Part shown: positions 17,228-26,580 of the stretch, one piece after another
How the letters are laid out: each line of letters begins with the position of its first letter
How positions within the stretch are numbered: position 1 is the stretch's first letter
Origin: Dermacoccus nishinomiyaensis
GTDB taxonomy: Bacteria > Actinomycetota > Actinomycetes > Actinomycetales > Dermatophilaceae
NCBI RefSeq assembly: GCF_900447535.1
Contig: NZ_UFXX01000001.1
Coordinates: forward strand, 682,001-746,000
DNA length: 64,000 nt
Direction: 5' to 3'
The notes under the pieces: model-generated
The model's database searches: none
What the model was told of the DNA's origin: nothing
Seen by the model: the letters and a program-made list of their open reading frames with translations, nothing else
Program-made: the position numbers and the translations under genes

Positions 17228-18550
17228 TCACTTGAGGAAGTCGGGGACGTCCAGGTCGTCACGATCCTCGAACGTGACCTCCTTGGGCGGACGCACGACC
17301 TCGGGGGCCTGCTGACCGCCCTGCTGCGACTGCCCTTGCTGCGCCTGGCCCTGCTGAGCGTCCTGGGCGTGCTGCTGCTCACCCTGACCCGGCTGGACGC
17401 GGGCCGGCGGCGCGGAGACGCGCGTCGGGCCGGCGGTCGTCCCGGGAACGGTGACGGGCTTGATCGTCGCCGGGGCGGCAGCCTGCGGCTGGTAGGACTG
17501 CTGCGCCTGCTGGGACGGCATCTGCGCGGACGTCTGCTGCTTCGCGGGACGCTGCTGAGCGCCACCCTGCTGAGCAGGACGCTCATCGTTGCGCTTCTGC
17601 GGCGCACCACCGTCGAAACCGGCGGCGATGACGGTGACGCGCACCTCGTCGCCCAGGGCGTCGTCGATGACGGCGCCGAAAATGATGTTGGCCTCGGGGT
17701 GCGCCGCCTCCTGCACGAGGCGAGCGGCCTCGTTGATCTCGAACAGACCGAGGTCGGAACCGCCCTGGACCGACAGCAGGACGCCGTGGGCGCCGTCGAT
17801 GCTCGCCTCGAGCAGCGGGCTGGAGATAGCGAGTTCGGCGGCCTGCACCGCGCGGTCCTCGCCACGGGCCGAACCGATGCCCATGAGCGCCGAGCCGGCA
17901 CCCTGCATGACGGACTTGACGTCGGCGAAGTCGAGGTTGATCAGACCTGGGGTCGTGATGAGGTCGGTGATGCCCTGGACACCGGACAGGAGCACCTGGT
18001 CGGCCGAGCGGAAGGCGTCGAGCATCGAGACGGCGCGGTCGCTGATCGACAGCAGCCGGTCGTTCGGGATGACGATGAGCGTGTCGACCTCTTCGCGCAG
18101 CGCGGAGATGCCGAGCTCGGCCTGGTTCGCGCGACGACGGCCCTCGAAGGTGAACGGGCGGGTCACGACACCGATCGTCAGAGCACCGAGGCCGCGGGCG
18201 ATCTTCGCGACGACGGGCGCACCACCGGTGCCCGTGCCACCACCCTCACCGGCGGTGACGAACACCATGTCGGCGCCCTTGAGGACCTCTTCGATCTCCT
18301 CGGCGTGATCTTCCGCAGCCTGACGACCGACCTCGGGGTCGGCGCCGGCACCGAGACCGCGCGTCAGCTCACGGCCCACGTCGAGCTTGACGTCGGCGTC
18401 ACTCATGAGCAGGGCCTGGGCGTCGGTGTTGATCGCGATGAACTCCACACCCTTGAGGCCGACCTCGATCATCCGGTTGATGGCGTTGACGCCACCGCCG
18501 CCGATACCGACGACCTTGATGACGGCCAGGTAGTTCTGGGGAGTTGCCAC
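17228..18550 (-). CDS. ftsZ: Cell division GTPase FtsZ
   Basis: Tubulin-like GTPase that builds the Z-ring. It has 440 residues. The N-terminal GTPase domain has [15 protein letters not shown] and the tubulin signature [12 protein letters not shown], with the T7 loop NLDFADVK. The linker (about residues 320-415) is rich in glutamine and alanine. The C-terminal peptide [10 protein letters not shown] is the SepF-binding tail. The start is a GTG at 18550 with GAAAGG upstream. A hairpin separates it from murC, and no ftsQ lies between them, so it is probably transcribed from its own promoter. Confidence 0.98.
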   Translation of the reverse strand: MATPQNYLAVIKVVGIGGGGVNAINRMIEVGLKGVEFIAINTDAQALLMSDADVKLDVGRELTRGLGAGADPEVGRQAAEDHAEEIEEVLKGADMVFVTAGEGGGTGTGGAPVVAKIARGLGALTIGVVTRPFTFEGRRRANQAELGISALREEVDTLIVIPNDRLLSISDRAVSMLDAFRSADQVLLSGVQGITDLITTPGLINLDFADVKSVMQGAGSALMGIGSARGEDRAVQAAELAISSPLLEASIDGAHGVLLSVQGGSDLGLFEINEAARLVQEAAHPEANIIFGAVIDDALGDEVRVTVIAAGFDGGAPQKRNDERPAQQGGAQQRPAKQQTSAQMPSQQAQQSYQPQAAAPATIKPVTVPGTTAGPTRVSAPPARVQPGQGEQQHAQDAQQGQAQQGQSQQGGQQAPEVVRPPKEVTFEDRDDLDVPDFLK

Positions 18551-18773
18551 GAGAAGAGGCCTTTCGAAAGCGGGTGCGAGTATGCAGAGCCGATGCTACG
18601 CGACCGGATGCCCGGACGCGAACATCTCGACGTCAACTCGAACGTGACCCCGCCAGGCACGTGGCCCGCCGACCCGCGCACCACCGCACCCCCTCGGCGA
18701 CCCGGGACCCCTGAGGCAACGGAAGACCCCCGGCATTCCGCAGAATCCCGGGGGGTCTTGGCCGCCGAAAAGA
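18551..18773 (-). promoter_or_regulatory. ftsZ upstream region in the place normally held by ftsQ
   Basis: This 223-bp gap between murC and ftsZ has no credible gene. It holds the murC hairpin (18723-18759) and, nearer ftsZ, a TGCATACT sequence on the minus strand about 35-45 bases before the start, which resembles an extended -10 element. Promoter assignment is by eye only. Confidence 0.4.
18723..18759 (-). terminator. Hairpin terminator after murC
   Basis: Inverted repeat AAGACCCCCGG / CCGGGGGGTCTT starting 15 bp after the murC stop. It breaks the dcw operon before ftsZ. Confidence 0.7.
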
Positions 18774-20225
18774 TTAACCTTCGACTTCACCTTCACGCGT
18801 ATTGAGACCAGTGAGGATGCGCGGGCCGAGGTGCGTGACATCGCCCGCGCCGACGGTCACGACGAGGTCGCCCGGGCGAGCCACGTCGAGCACGCGAGCG
18901 AGCGCGTCGTCGGCCGTGGGAGTGAACTCGCCGCGTCCGGACGTCATGCGATCGGTGATCAGCGCGCCGCTCACCCCGGCGACGGGCTGCTCGCGCGCGC
19001 CGTACACGTCGAGGACGAAGGCGTGGTCGGCGCCATCGAGCGCCGCGGCGAGACCGGTCGCCGCGTGCTGCGTACGCGAGTACAGGTGGGGCTGGAAGAT
19101 GACGATGAGTTCGCCGTCGTCCTTGAGCCCGGCCGCCGTACGCACGAGGGCGTCGAGCTTGCCGGGGTTGTGGGCGTAGTCGTCGACGACGCGGACGCCG
19201 CCCGCCTCACCACGCGGCTCGAACCGACGCGAGGTGCCGCGGAAGGCCCCGAGCCCGCGCGCGACATCGGCCGGCGCGAGACCGAAACCGTGGACGAGGG
19301 CGGTGTAGACGCCCGCCGCGTTGAGCAGGTTGTGGGCACCCGGCACATGCAGCGCGACGTCGTGGACGGCGTCCCCGTCGCGGAGGCTCATGCGCCAGTC
19401 GAAGCCCTCCCCGCTCTCCGCGACGATACGCACGTCTGCGTCGGTGTCGCGCCCGTACGTCAAGACGCGCGCGCCCGCGGCGCGACGGCGCTGGGCCAGG
19501 GCCAGCGAGCCCTCGTCGTCAGCGCAGGCGACGAGCAGACCCTGCGGCGCGATCGTCGCCGCGAAGGTCTCGTAGGCACGAGCAAGGTTGGCCGACGTGC
19601 CGTAGAAGTCGAGGTGATCGTCCTTGATGTTCGTGACGATCGCGACCTGCGGGTGGTAGACGACGAACGAGCCGTCGCTCTCGTCGGCCTCGACGACGAA
19701 GATCTCGCCCTCGCCCGGTGCCGCGTTGACACCGAGCCCCGCGACGTTGGCGCCGATCGCGAACGACGGCTTCTCCCCCGCCGCGACGAGGGCGGCCGTC
19801 GCCATTCCGCTCGTCGTCGTCTTGCCGTTGGCGCCCGCGACGGCGAGCCCGCGACCCGCGCGCATGAGCATCGCGAGGCCCTGGCTGCGGTGCAGCACCG
19901 GCAGACCGCGCCGTCTGACCTCGACGAGTTCGGGGTTGGCCTCGTTGATGGCGCTTGAGATGAGGACGACGGCGCCGTCCGGCACGTCGGCAACGTTCGC
20001 GGCGTCGTACCCGAGCTCGATGCGTGCTCCCTGGGCACGAAGGTCGTCGAGTACCGGCAGGTCGACGTTGTCGGAGCCGCTCAGGGTGACGCCCGCGGCG
20101 AGGAACAACCGCGCGACGCCCGACATGCCTGAGCCGCCGACCGCGATCATGTGCACGTGTGGCACGTCCGCGAGAGCGGGCAGCGGCGCGGCGAAGTCGA
20201 ACCGCTCGTTCACACCGTTGCTCAT
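18774..20225 (-). CDS. murC: UDP-N-acetylmuramate--L-alanine ligase MurC
   Basis: Adds L-Ala to UDP-MurNAc with ATP. It has 483 residues in three domains: an N-terminal UDP-binding fold (HMIAVGGSGMSGVA), a central ATPase with the P-loop GANGKTTTSGM and the carbamate/metal segment VVEADESDGSF, and a C-terminal domain with DDYAHNPGK. The ATG at 20225 overlaps the murG stop by 4 bp (ATGA). It is the last gene of the coupled run, with a terminator and no ftsQ behind it. Confidence 0.97.
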   Translation of the reverse strand: MSNGVNERFDFAAPLPALADVPHVHMIAVGGSGMSGVARLFLAAGVTLSGSDNVDLPVLDDLRAQGARIELGYDAANVADVPDGAVVLISSAINEANPELVEVRRRGLPVLHRSQGLAMLMRAGRGLAVAGANGKTTTSGMATAALVAAGEKPSFAIGANVAGLGVNAAPGEGEIFVVEADESDGSFVVYHPQVAIVTNIKDDHLDFYGTSANLARAYETFAATIAPQGLLVACADDEGSLALAQRRRAAGARVLTYGRDTDADVRIVAESGEGFDWRMSLRDGDAVHDVALHVPGAHNLLNAAGVYTALVHGFGLAPADVARGLGAFRGTSRRFEPRGEAGGVRVVDDYAHNPGKLDALVRTAAGLKDDGELIVIFQPHLYSRTQHAATGLAAALDGADHAFVLDVYGAREQPVAGVSGALITDRMTSGRGEFTPTADDALARVLDVARPGDLVVTVGAGDVTHLGPRILTGLNTREGEVEG

Positions 20226-21322
20226 GCCCGGCCCCCGGTCGCTGCAGCGTCCTCGATGAGGTCGACGAGGCGTGCGGCGCCATCCGCGTGCCCGCGGCTG
20301 CCGGCTGCCGCACGCATGCGGGCCAGCTCGTCGGCGTCCGTCACGAGCGGGATGACGACGCGCTCTACCCACGTCGCGTCGACGTCGCCGTTGTCGACGA
20401 GCAATGCTCCCCCGGCCTCGACGACGTCCTTCGCGTTGAGTCGCTGCTCGCCGTTGCCGATGGGCAGCGGCACGTAGATCGCGGGGATCGCGAGCGTGGA
20501 CAGTTCGCTCACCATGCCGGCGCCGCTTCGCGTGACGACGAGGTCGGCCACCGCGTAGGCGAGGTCCATGCGGTCGCAGTACTCCTCGACGACGTAGCGC
20601 GGCCCCGAGGCGGTGGCCGGGGCCTCGAACCCCTTGCCCCGCCCGGTGATGTGCAGGACCTGCACCCCGGCCTCACGCAGCGCCGGCGCGGCCGCGGCGA
20701 AGGCCTCGTTGAGACTCGCTGCACCGAGCGAGCCACCGGTGATGACGAGCGTCGGGCGTCCGGGTTCGAGACCGAAGTACGTCATCGCCTCGGCGCGCAG
20801 CATCGCGGGGCGAAGCTCTCGGATCTCGCGTCGCAGCGGCATCCCGACGACCTCGGCGCCCGCCAGCGGGGTGCCGGGGAACGTCGTCGCCGTGTGCGCG
20901 GCCCATCGCACGCCGAGCTTGTTCGCCAGCCCCGGCCGGGCGTTCTGCTCGTGGATGACGATGGGGATCCCAGCCTTGCGCGCCGCGAGGTAGACGGGCG
21001 TCGAGACATACCCGCCGAAGCCGACGACGACCTGCGGGCGGCGTTCGGCAACGAGTGCCTCCGCCTGGCGCAGCGCCCCCCGGAACGCGGCGGGAAACCT
21101 CAGCGCGGCGACGTTCGGCCGACGCGGGAAGGCGACCTTCGGCACGTAAGACAGCGTGAAACCGTGCTCGGGCACCAGTCGCTCCTCGATGCCGTCAGGG
21201 GAACCGACGACCGTGATGACGGCTTCGGTGTGGCGGTCGGTGATCTCCTGCACCGTCGCGAGCAACGGCAGGACGTGACCGGCCGTTCCTCCTCCGGCGA
21301 GCAGAACGCGTTCGAGCGTCAT
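20222..21322 (-). CDS. murG: MurG glycosyltransferase (lipid II synthesis)
   Basis: Transfers GlcNAc from UDP-GlcNAc to lipid I at the inner membrane face. It has 366 residues. GGGTAGHVLP lies at the N-terminus, and the GFGGYVSTPVYLAA and HEQNARPGLANKL motifs mark the acceptor side. ITGGSLGAASLNE and the C-terminal EYCDRMDLAYAVADLVVTRSGAGMVSE mark the donor side. The ATG at 21322 lies five bases after the ftsW stop. Confidence 0.97.
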   Translation of the reverse strand: MTLERVLLAGGGTAGHVLPLLATVQEITDRHTEAVITVVGSPDGIEERLVPEHGFTLSYVPKVAFPRRPNVAALRFPAAFRGALRQAEALVAERRPQVVVGFGGYVSTPVYLAARKAGIPIVIHEQNARPGLANKLGVRWAAHTATTFPGTPLAGAEVVGMPLRREIRELRPAMLRAEAMTYFGLEPGRPTLVITGGSLGAASLNEAFAAAAPALREAGVQVLHITGRGKGFEAPATASGPRYVVEEYCDRMDLAYAVADLVVTRSGAGMVSELSTLAIPAIYVPLPIGNGEQRLNAKDVVEAGGALLVDNGDVDATWVERVVIPLVTDADELARMRAAAGSRGHADGAARLVDLIEDAAATGGRA

Positions 21323-21327
21323 GTCAG

Positions 21328-22581
21328 TCAGCCTTTCCGTCGAGGGAGCACGGCGAGTGTGCGCGCCACGCGGCGCGGTTTGAGGGTGAGAGCTTCGGCG
21401 GCACCTGGTTCCTGCCTGGCGAAGGCCAACAGGATGCCGATGCCGAACAGTGTCATGACGAGCGCCGACCCGCCATAGGAGACCAGCGGGAGCGGCACAC
21501 CGACGATCGGGAAGATGCCCAGGACCGAGCCGATGTTGACCACTGCCTGGAAACAGATCCACACCATGATGCCGGCACTCGCGACGCGGACGAACATGTC
21601 ACGCGTCTGCGCGATGAGCCGGTAGCACGCGTAGGCGAGCACGACGTACAACGCGAGCACCGTGAGGGCACCCGGCAGACCGAGCTCTTCGCCGATGATG
21701 GCAAAGATGAAGTCGTTGTGAGCCTCCGGCAACCACTGCCACTTCTCACGCGAGGCGCCCGGCCCGAGGCCCCACACTCCGCCCCCGGCGAGAGCGTACA
21801 TGCCGTGCACCTTCTGGTAGCACCCGTCGAGATCGACGTTGTCGCACCCACCGAGCCAGGCCTGGATGCGCGAGGTCCGGTTACCACTCGTCCAGATCGC
21901 GATGGGCAACGTGACGAGGGCGAGGGCCGCCAGCCAACCGAACAACGCCTTGCGCGCGCCGGCACACCACAACATGCCGAGGTAGATGACCGAGACGACC
22001 ATCGTCGTCCCGAGATCCTTGCCGAGCATGATCAGCCCGATGAGCAGGACGACATAGGGCACGGTAGGCAGGATCGAGCGACGGGGGTCGTGCAGGTGGG
22101 CCTGTCGGTTGGACAGGACGAGCGCCACCATGAGGATCAGCGCCACCTTGCCGATCTCGGACGGCTGGATCTGCAGCCCGCCCACTCGGATCCAGTTGCG
22201 GTTGCCGAGTACCTCCACACCGATCCCGGGCACCATGACGAGCACCTGCAGGAAGAGTGCGGCGAGCATGAGAGGAAAGGCCATCACCTTGAACACCCGG
22301 ATCGGCAGACGACTCGTCACGGTAGCCACGATGACACCGACCACGGCGAATACCGCCTGCTTCGTGAAGTCCGAATACGGCGACTGCGTATCCATGTACG
22401 ACGTCACGCTCGAGGCGGACAACACCATGACGAGTCCGAGTCCGACGAGCATGCCCGCCGAGCCGAGGATCAGGTAATACGTGGCCAGCGGCGACTCGAG
22501 CCACTTCAGGCGTCCTCTGAGCTGACGCGAGGCCCCCTGCACCGCAGGCGAATCCCGCCATGACAGGCGCGTCGCCGTCAT
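21328..22581 (-). CDS. ftsW: FtsW, SEDS peptidoglycan glycosyltransferase
   Basis: Polymerises lipid II at the septum together with FtsI. It has 417 residues, about ten membrane segments, and the SEDS motifs GNRNWIRVGGLQIQPSE, LGKDLGTTMV and GLGPGASREKWQWLPEAHNDFIF, the last containing the conserved acidic loop. The large extracellular loop has two cysteines (CDNVDLDGC) that could form a disulfide. It overlaps the murD stop by 4 bp. Confidence 0.96.
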   Translation of the reverse strand: MTATRLSWRDSPAVQGASRQLRGRLKWLESPLATYYLILGSAGMLVGLGLVMVLSASSVTSYMDTQSPYSDFTKQAVFAVVGVIVATVTSRLPIRVFKVMAFPLMLAALFLQVLVMVPGIGVEVLGNRNWIRVGGLQIQPSEIGKVALILMVALVLSNRQAHLHDPRRSILPTVPYVVLLIGLIMLGKDLGTTMVVSVIYLGMLWCAGARKALFGWLAALALVTLPIAIWTSGNRTSRIQAWLGGCDNVDLDGCYQKVHGMYALAGGGVWGLGPGASREKWQWLPEAHNDFIFAIIGEELGLPGALTVLALYVVLAYACYRLIAQTRDMFVRVASAGIMVWICFQAVVNIGSVLGIFPIVGVPLPLVSYGGSALVMTLFGIGILLAFARQEPGAAEALTLKPRRVARTLAVLPRRKG

Positions 22582-24083
22582 GCCCCGGATCCGCTGAGTG
22601 CCGCGACCGCGTCGGCGAACGCGTCACCGCGCGCGCCGTAGGAGGCGTACATGTCGAGACTCGCCGCTGCCGGTGCGAGCAGCACGGTGTCGCCGCGCTG
22701 GGCGGCTGCATTTGCCGCCGCGACGGCCTCACGCATCGCCTCGTCGGCATCGCTCGTCTCGATGACGGTGACGGGCACCTGCGGCGCGTGGGCCGCGAGA
22801 GCGTCGGCGATGATGCCCCGGTCACGACCGAGCAGCACCACGGCGCGCAGCCGCGAGGCGTTCGCGCGCACGAGATCATCGACCTCGGCGCCCTTGAGCA
22901 ATCCGCCGGCGATCCAGACGACGGGGTCGAACGCCTGCAGCGACGCCTGGGCCGCGGGCGGGTTCGTCGCCTTCGAGTCGTCGACCCAGCGCACGCCGCC
23001 GACCTCGGCGACGCTCGCCATCCGGTGCGGCTGGGGCGTGTAGTCGACCAGGCCCTGACGGACCGCGGCGAGCGTCACGCCGTAGCTGCGGGCGAGCGCG
23101 GCCGCGGCGAGCGCGTCGGCGACGTAGTGCGGTGCGGAAGCGTTCGGGCCGAGGTCACTCAGGATGGCGAGTTCGGCTGCGCTGGTGCGTCGTTCGGCGA
23201 TGAAGGCACGGTCGGCGAGGACGTCGTCGACGATGCCGACCATCGACGGCCCCGGCGTGCCGAGCGTGAACCCGATCGCGCGACAGCCGTCGACGACCTC
23301 GGCGTCCTCGACCATCGCCTCGGTCGCGGGATCGTCGACGTTGTAGACGCACGCGACCTGGGTGCGCTCGTACACCCGCCCCTTCTGACGCTTGTACTCC
23401 TCGTAGGAGCCATGCCAGTCGATGTGGTCGGGGGCGACGTTGAGGCAGCAGGACGCGTACGGCGACACCGTGCGCGACCAGTGCAGCTGGAACGACGACA
23501 GCTCGACCGCGATGACGTCGTACGGCTGCGGGTGCAGTACTGCCTCGAGCAGCGGCATGCCAACATTGCCGGCGGCCACCGCGCGCAGCCCCTGCGCCTT
23601 GAGCATCGACTCGAGCATCGTGACGGCCGTCGTCTTGCCGTTGGTCCCGGTGATCGTCAGCCACGGCGCACCGCCCTCGCGCGGGCGCATGCGCCACGCG
23701 AGCTCGACCTCACCCCAGACGGGGATGCCGCGCGACATGGCGTCCTGCATGATCGGCGCGCTCGGCGCCACGCCCGGCGAGGTGACGATGAGATGCGTAC
23801 CCTCCGGCGCCGCGTCCATGTGCTCGGCGCCGAACGCGACGTCGGCGCCGAGGACGTCGAGGATCTGCGCGCGTTCGGCCATGACGTCGCTGTGGTCGCG
23901 CGAGACGACGCGCACGCGGGCGCCGCGCTCGAGGAGCGCGTCGGCGGCCGCGAACCCGGACACGCCGAGCCCGATGACGAGCACCGACAACCCGGACCAG
24001 TCGGCGTCGCGGTGCGTGAGGTCACGCTCCCCCGCGAACGGTTCGTACGAAGGGTCGAGGGCCCACAGGTCGTGCTGGCTCAC
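22578..24083 (-). CDS. murD: UDP-N-acetylmuramoylalanine--D-glutamate ligase MurD
   Basis: Adds D-Glu to UDP-MurNAc-L-Ala. It has 501 residues with [17 protein letters not shown] at the N-terminus, the P-loop [10 protein letters not shown], the [12 protein letters not shown] segment and [11 protein letters not shown] in the C-terminal domain. I chose the GTG at 24083 because GTGA overlaps the mraY stop by 4 bp, the same pattern as most junctions in this operon. An ATG at 24098 is possible. It overlaps ftsW by 4 bp. Confidence 0.95.
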   Translation of the reverse strand: MSQHDLWALDPSYEPFAGERDLTHRDADWSGLSVLVIGLGVSGFAAADALLERGARVRVVSRDHSDVMAERAQILDVLGADVAFGAEHMDAAPEGTHLIVTSPGVAPSAPIMQDAMSRGIPVWGEVELAWRMRPREGGAPWLTITGTNGKTTAVTMLESMLKAQGLRAVAAGNVGMPLLEAVLHPQPYDVIAVELSSFQLHWSRTVSPYASCCLNVAPDHIDWHGSYEEYKRQKGRVYERTQVACVYNVDDPATEAMVEDAEVVDGCRAIGFTLGTPGPSMVGIVDDVLADRAFIAERRTSAAELAILSDLGPNASAPHYVADALAAAALARSYGVTLAAVRQGLVDYTPQPHRMASVAEVGGVRWVDDSKATNPPAAQASLQAFDPVVWIAGGLLKGAEVDDLVRANASRLRAVVLLGRDRGIIADALAAHAPQVPVTVIETSDADEAMREAVAAANAAAQRGDTVLLAPAAASLDMYASYGARGDAFADAVAALSGSGA

Positions 24084-25171
24084 TGGCTGACGTTCCATTC
24101 CGCGTAGAAGATGCCCAGACCGAACGCGACGCACAGCCCCGCGATGATCCAGAACCTGATGACGACGGTGATCTCGTTCCAACCCACCATCTCGAAGTGG
24201 TGGTGCAGCGGCGCCATCCGGAAGATGCGCTTGCGTCGGGCCTTGAACGAGCCGACCTGGAGGATGACCGAGAGCGTCTCGATGACGAACAGCCCGGCGA
24301 GGATGACGACGAGGAACTCGGTGCGCGTCGTGATGGCGAGGCCCGCGAGCGCGCCGCCGAGGGCGAGCGAACCGGTGTCACCCATGAAGATCTTGGCCGG
24401 CGTCGCGTTCCACCACAGGAAGCCGAAGCAGGCACCCATGAGCGCCGCGGCGACGACGGCGAGGTCGTGAGGGTCGCGCACGTCATAGCACTTGGCGGCG
24501 TGCGTCATCATCTCCGAGTACTGGCAGTTCTGGTTGAACTGCCAGATCGAGATGAGCACGTACGCGCCGAACACCATGACGCACGCGCCGGTGGCGAGCC
24601 CGTCGAGACCGTCGGTGAGGTTGACGCCGTTCGAGGTACCCGCGATGAGCAGGTTCGCCCAGATGACGAACAGCAGCAGGCTGACGACGGTGCCGCCGAC
24701 CGCGAGCGACAGGCTCGAGTCGCGCACGAACGAGATGGCGTAGCTCGCGGGTGTGAGGCCGTTGGAGTTCTCGAACTGCAGTGCGAGCACTGCGAAGATG
24801 ACGGCGACGAGCGTCTGCCCCCCGAGCTTCTGCAGTGACGTCAGCCCGAGCGATCGCTGCTTCGTGATCTTGATGGCGTCGTCGGCGAACCCGACGAGCC
24901 CCAGCCCCGCCATGAGGAACATGACGAGTAGGCCGCTCGCGCTCATCGGCGTCATCGTGAACAGGTGGGCGCAGCCGTACGCGAGCAGGCTCGCCACGAT
25001 GATGACGGCGCCACCCATCGTCGGCGTGCCGCGCTTGGTGTGGTGCGTCGTGGGGCCGTCGTCGCGGATGAACTGCCCGTATCCCTTGCGCACCAGGAAC
25101 TTGATGAACATGGGGGTGCCGAACAGAGCGGCGATCAGCGACACGATGGCCGCGATGAGCACGCCCTTCAT
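24080..25171 (-). CDS. mraY: MraY, phospho-MurNAc-pentapeptide translocase
   Basis: Joins phospho-MurNAc-pentapeptide to undecaprenyl phosphate, giving lipid I. It has 363 residues and ten membrane segments. The cytoplasmic loops carry the conserved aspartates ([18 protein letters not shown]), [10 protein letters not shown], and the histidine motif MAPLHHHFE. It overlaps murF by 4 bp and murD by 4 bp. Confidence 0.97.
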   Translation of the reverse strand: MKGVLIAAIVSLIAALFGTPMFIKFLVRKGYGQFIRDDGPTTHHTKRGTPTMGGAVIIVASLLAYGCAHLFTMTPMSASGLLVMFLMAGLGLVGFADDAIKITKQRSLGLTSLQKLGGQTLVAVIFAVLALQFENSNGLTPASYAISFVRDSSLSLAVGGTVVSLLLFVIWANLLIAGTSNGVNLTDGLDGLATGACVMVFGAYVLISIWQFNQNCQYSEMMTHAAKCYDVRDPHDLAVVAAALMGACFGFLWWNATPAKIFMGDTGSLALGGALAGLAITTRTEFLVVILAGLFVIETLSVILQVGSFKARRKRIFRMAPLHHHFEMVGWNEITVVIRFWIIAGLCVAFGLGIFYAEWNVSQ

Positions 25172-26580
25172 GAGGTCACCTCCGTGACAGGAAATGCGGG
25201 TGTACCGGATTCTTCGACCAACCTATCCCCCAGCATGCGAAGACCCGAGTCACGACTCGACTTGAACAGCACGACATCCCCCGGTGCGATCTGCTCGACG
25301 AGCACGTCGTGTGCCGCGTCGATGTCGTCGACGGTGGTGACGGCGTCCGCCGTCATGCCCGCCGTGCGCGCCCCCTGCGCGATGGCCTGCGCGCCCGCGC
25401 CGACGACGACGAGGCGGTCGATGCCCAGTTCGGCGGCGAGCTGCCCGACGGCGGTGTGCTCGTCATGCGAGGCCTCGCCCAGTTCGCGCATCTCACCGAG
25501 CGCGGCGATGCTGCGGCGTGAGGTACCCATGTGGGCGAGGGCTCGCAGCGCGGCACGCATCGAGTCGGGGTTGGCGTTGTACGCGTCGTTGACGAGCGTC
25601 ACGCCGCCGCCGACCTCGCTGACCTCCATGCGCCAGCGCGACGCGGCCCCGGCTCCGGCGACGGCCTCGACGACGTCGCCGAGCGCGAGTCCGAGGCTGG
25701 TCGCGGCGGCGATGACGCTGAGCGAGTTGCCGACCTGGTGCTCGCCGACGAGGGCGAGACGCACGTCTGCCTCCCCGAGGGGGCAGGTGAGGTGATAGCT
25801 CGGGCGACCGTCCTCGTCGATGCTCACGTCGGTGGCACGGTAGTCGGCGTCCTCGCCGAGCCCCACGAGGATGACCTTTGCCTGCGTGCGGCTCGCCATC
25901 GCGCGCACCCGCGAGTCGTCGACGTTGAGGATCGCGACGCCGTCCTGCGGCAGCGCCTCCACGAGCTCACCCTTCGTCCGGGCGATTGCCTCGACGGAGC
26001 CGAACTCGCCCATGTGCGCCTGTCCGACGTTGAGTACGATGCCGATGCTCGGCGGCGCGATCTTCGTCAGGTACGCGATGTGCCCCACCCCCGAGGCGCC
26101 CATCTCGGCGACGAGGTAGCGCGTCGCCTCGTCGATGCGGCAGACCGTCAGCGGGACCCCGACCTCGCTGTTGAGCGAGCCGTAGGGGGCGATCGTCGGC
26201 GCGAACCGCGCGAGCACCGCACCGAGCAGATCCTTCGTCGACGTCTTGCCCGACGAGCCGGTGATGCCCACGATCTGCAGGTTGGGTGCACGGTCGACGA
26301 CGGCGCGCGCCACCTCGGCGAAGGCCAGTTCGACGTCGTCGACGACGACGCACGAAGCACCGTCGACCGCTCGCTCGCCGAGAACTCCGGCAGCGCCGAC
26401 CGCCAGCGCGGCCGGGACGAAGTCGTGCCCGTCCGCGTGCTCACCGACGCGCGCGACGTAGAGCGAGCCGGCGGCGCACTCGCGCGAGTCGGTGACGACG
26501 GGACCGGTGATGCGAGCGTCGGGGCCGACCAGGCGTCCCCCGGTGACGGTCGCGATCTCCTCGAGTGATAGTTCGATCAC
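25168..26580 (-). CDS. murF: UDP-MurNAc-tripeptide--D-Ala-D-Ala ligase MurF
   Basis: Adds D-Ala-D-Ala to the tripeptide precursor. It has 470 residues. The P-loop [13 protein letters not shown] at about residue 107, the [12 protein letters not shown] segment and [11 protein letters not shown] in the C-terminal part are MurF-like rather than MurE-like; MurE would carry its amino-acid-selecting D-N-P-R or equivalent motif, which I do not see. It directly overlaps ftsI by 4 bp, so murE, normally between the two, is absent here. Confidence 0.94.
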   Translation of the reverse strand: MIELSLEEIATVTGGRLVGPDARITGPVVTDSRECAAGSLYVARVGEHADGHDFVPAALAVGAAGVLGERAVDGASCVVVDDVELAFAEVARAVVDRAPNLQIVGITGSSGKTSTKDLLGAVLARFAPTIAPYGSLNSEVGVPLTVCRIDEATRYLVAEMGASGVGHIAYLTKIAPPSIGIVLNVGQAHMGEFGSVEAIARTKGELVEALPQDGVAILNVDDSRVRAMASRTQAKVILVGLGEDADYRATDVSIDEDGRPSYHLTCPLGEADVRLALVGEHQVGNSLSVIAAATSLGLALGDVVEAVAGAGAASRWRMEVSEVGGGVTLVNDAYNANPDSMRAALRALAHMGTSRRSIAALGEMRELGEASHDEHTAVGQLAAELGIDRLVVVGAGAQAIAQGARTAGMTADAVTTVDDIDAAHDVLVEQIAPGDVVLFKSSRDSGLRMLGDRLVEESGTPAFPVTEVTS

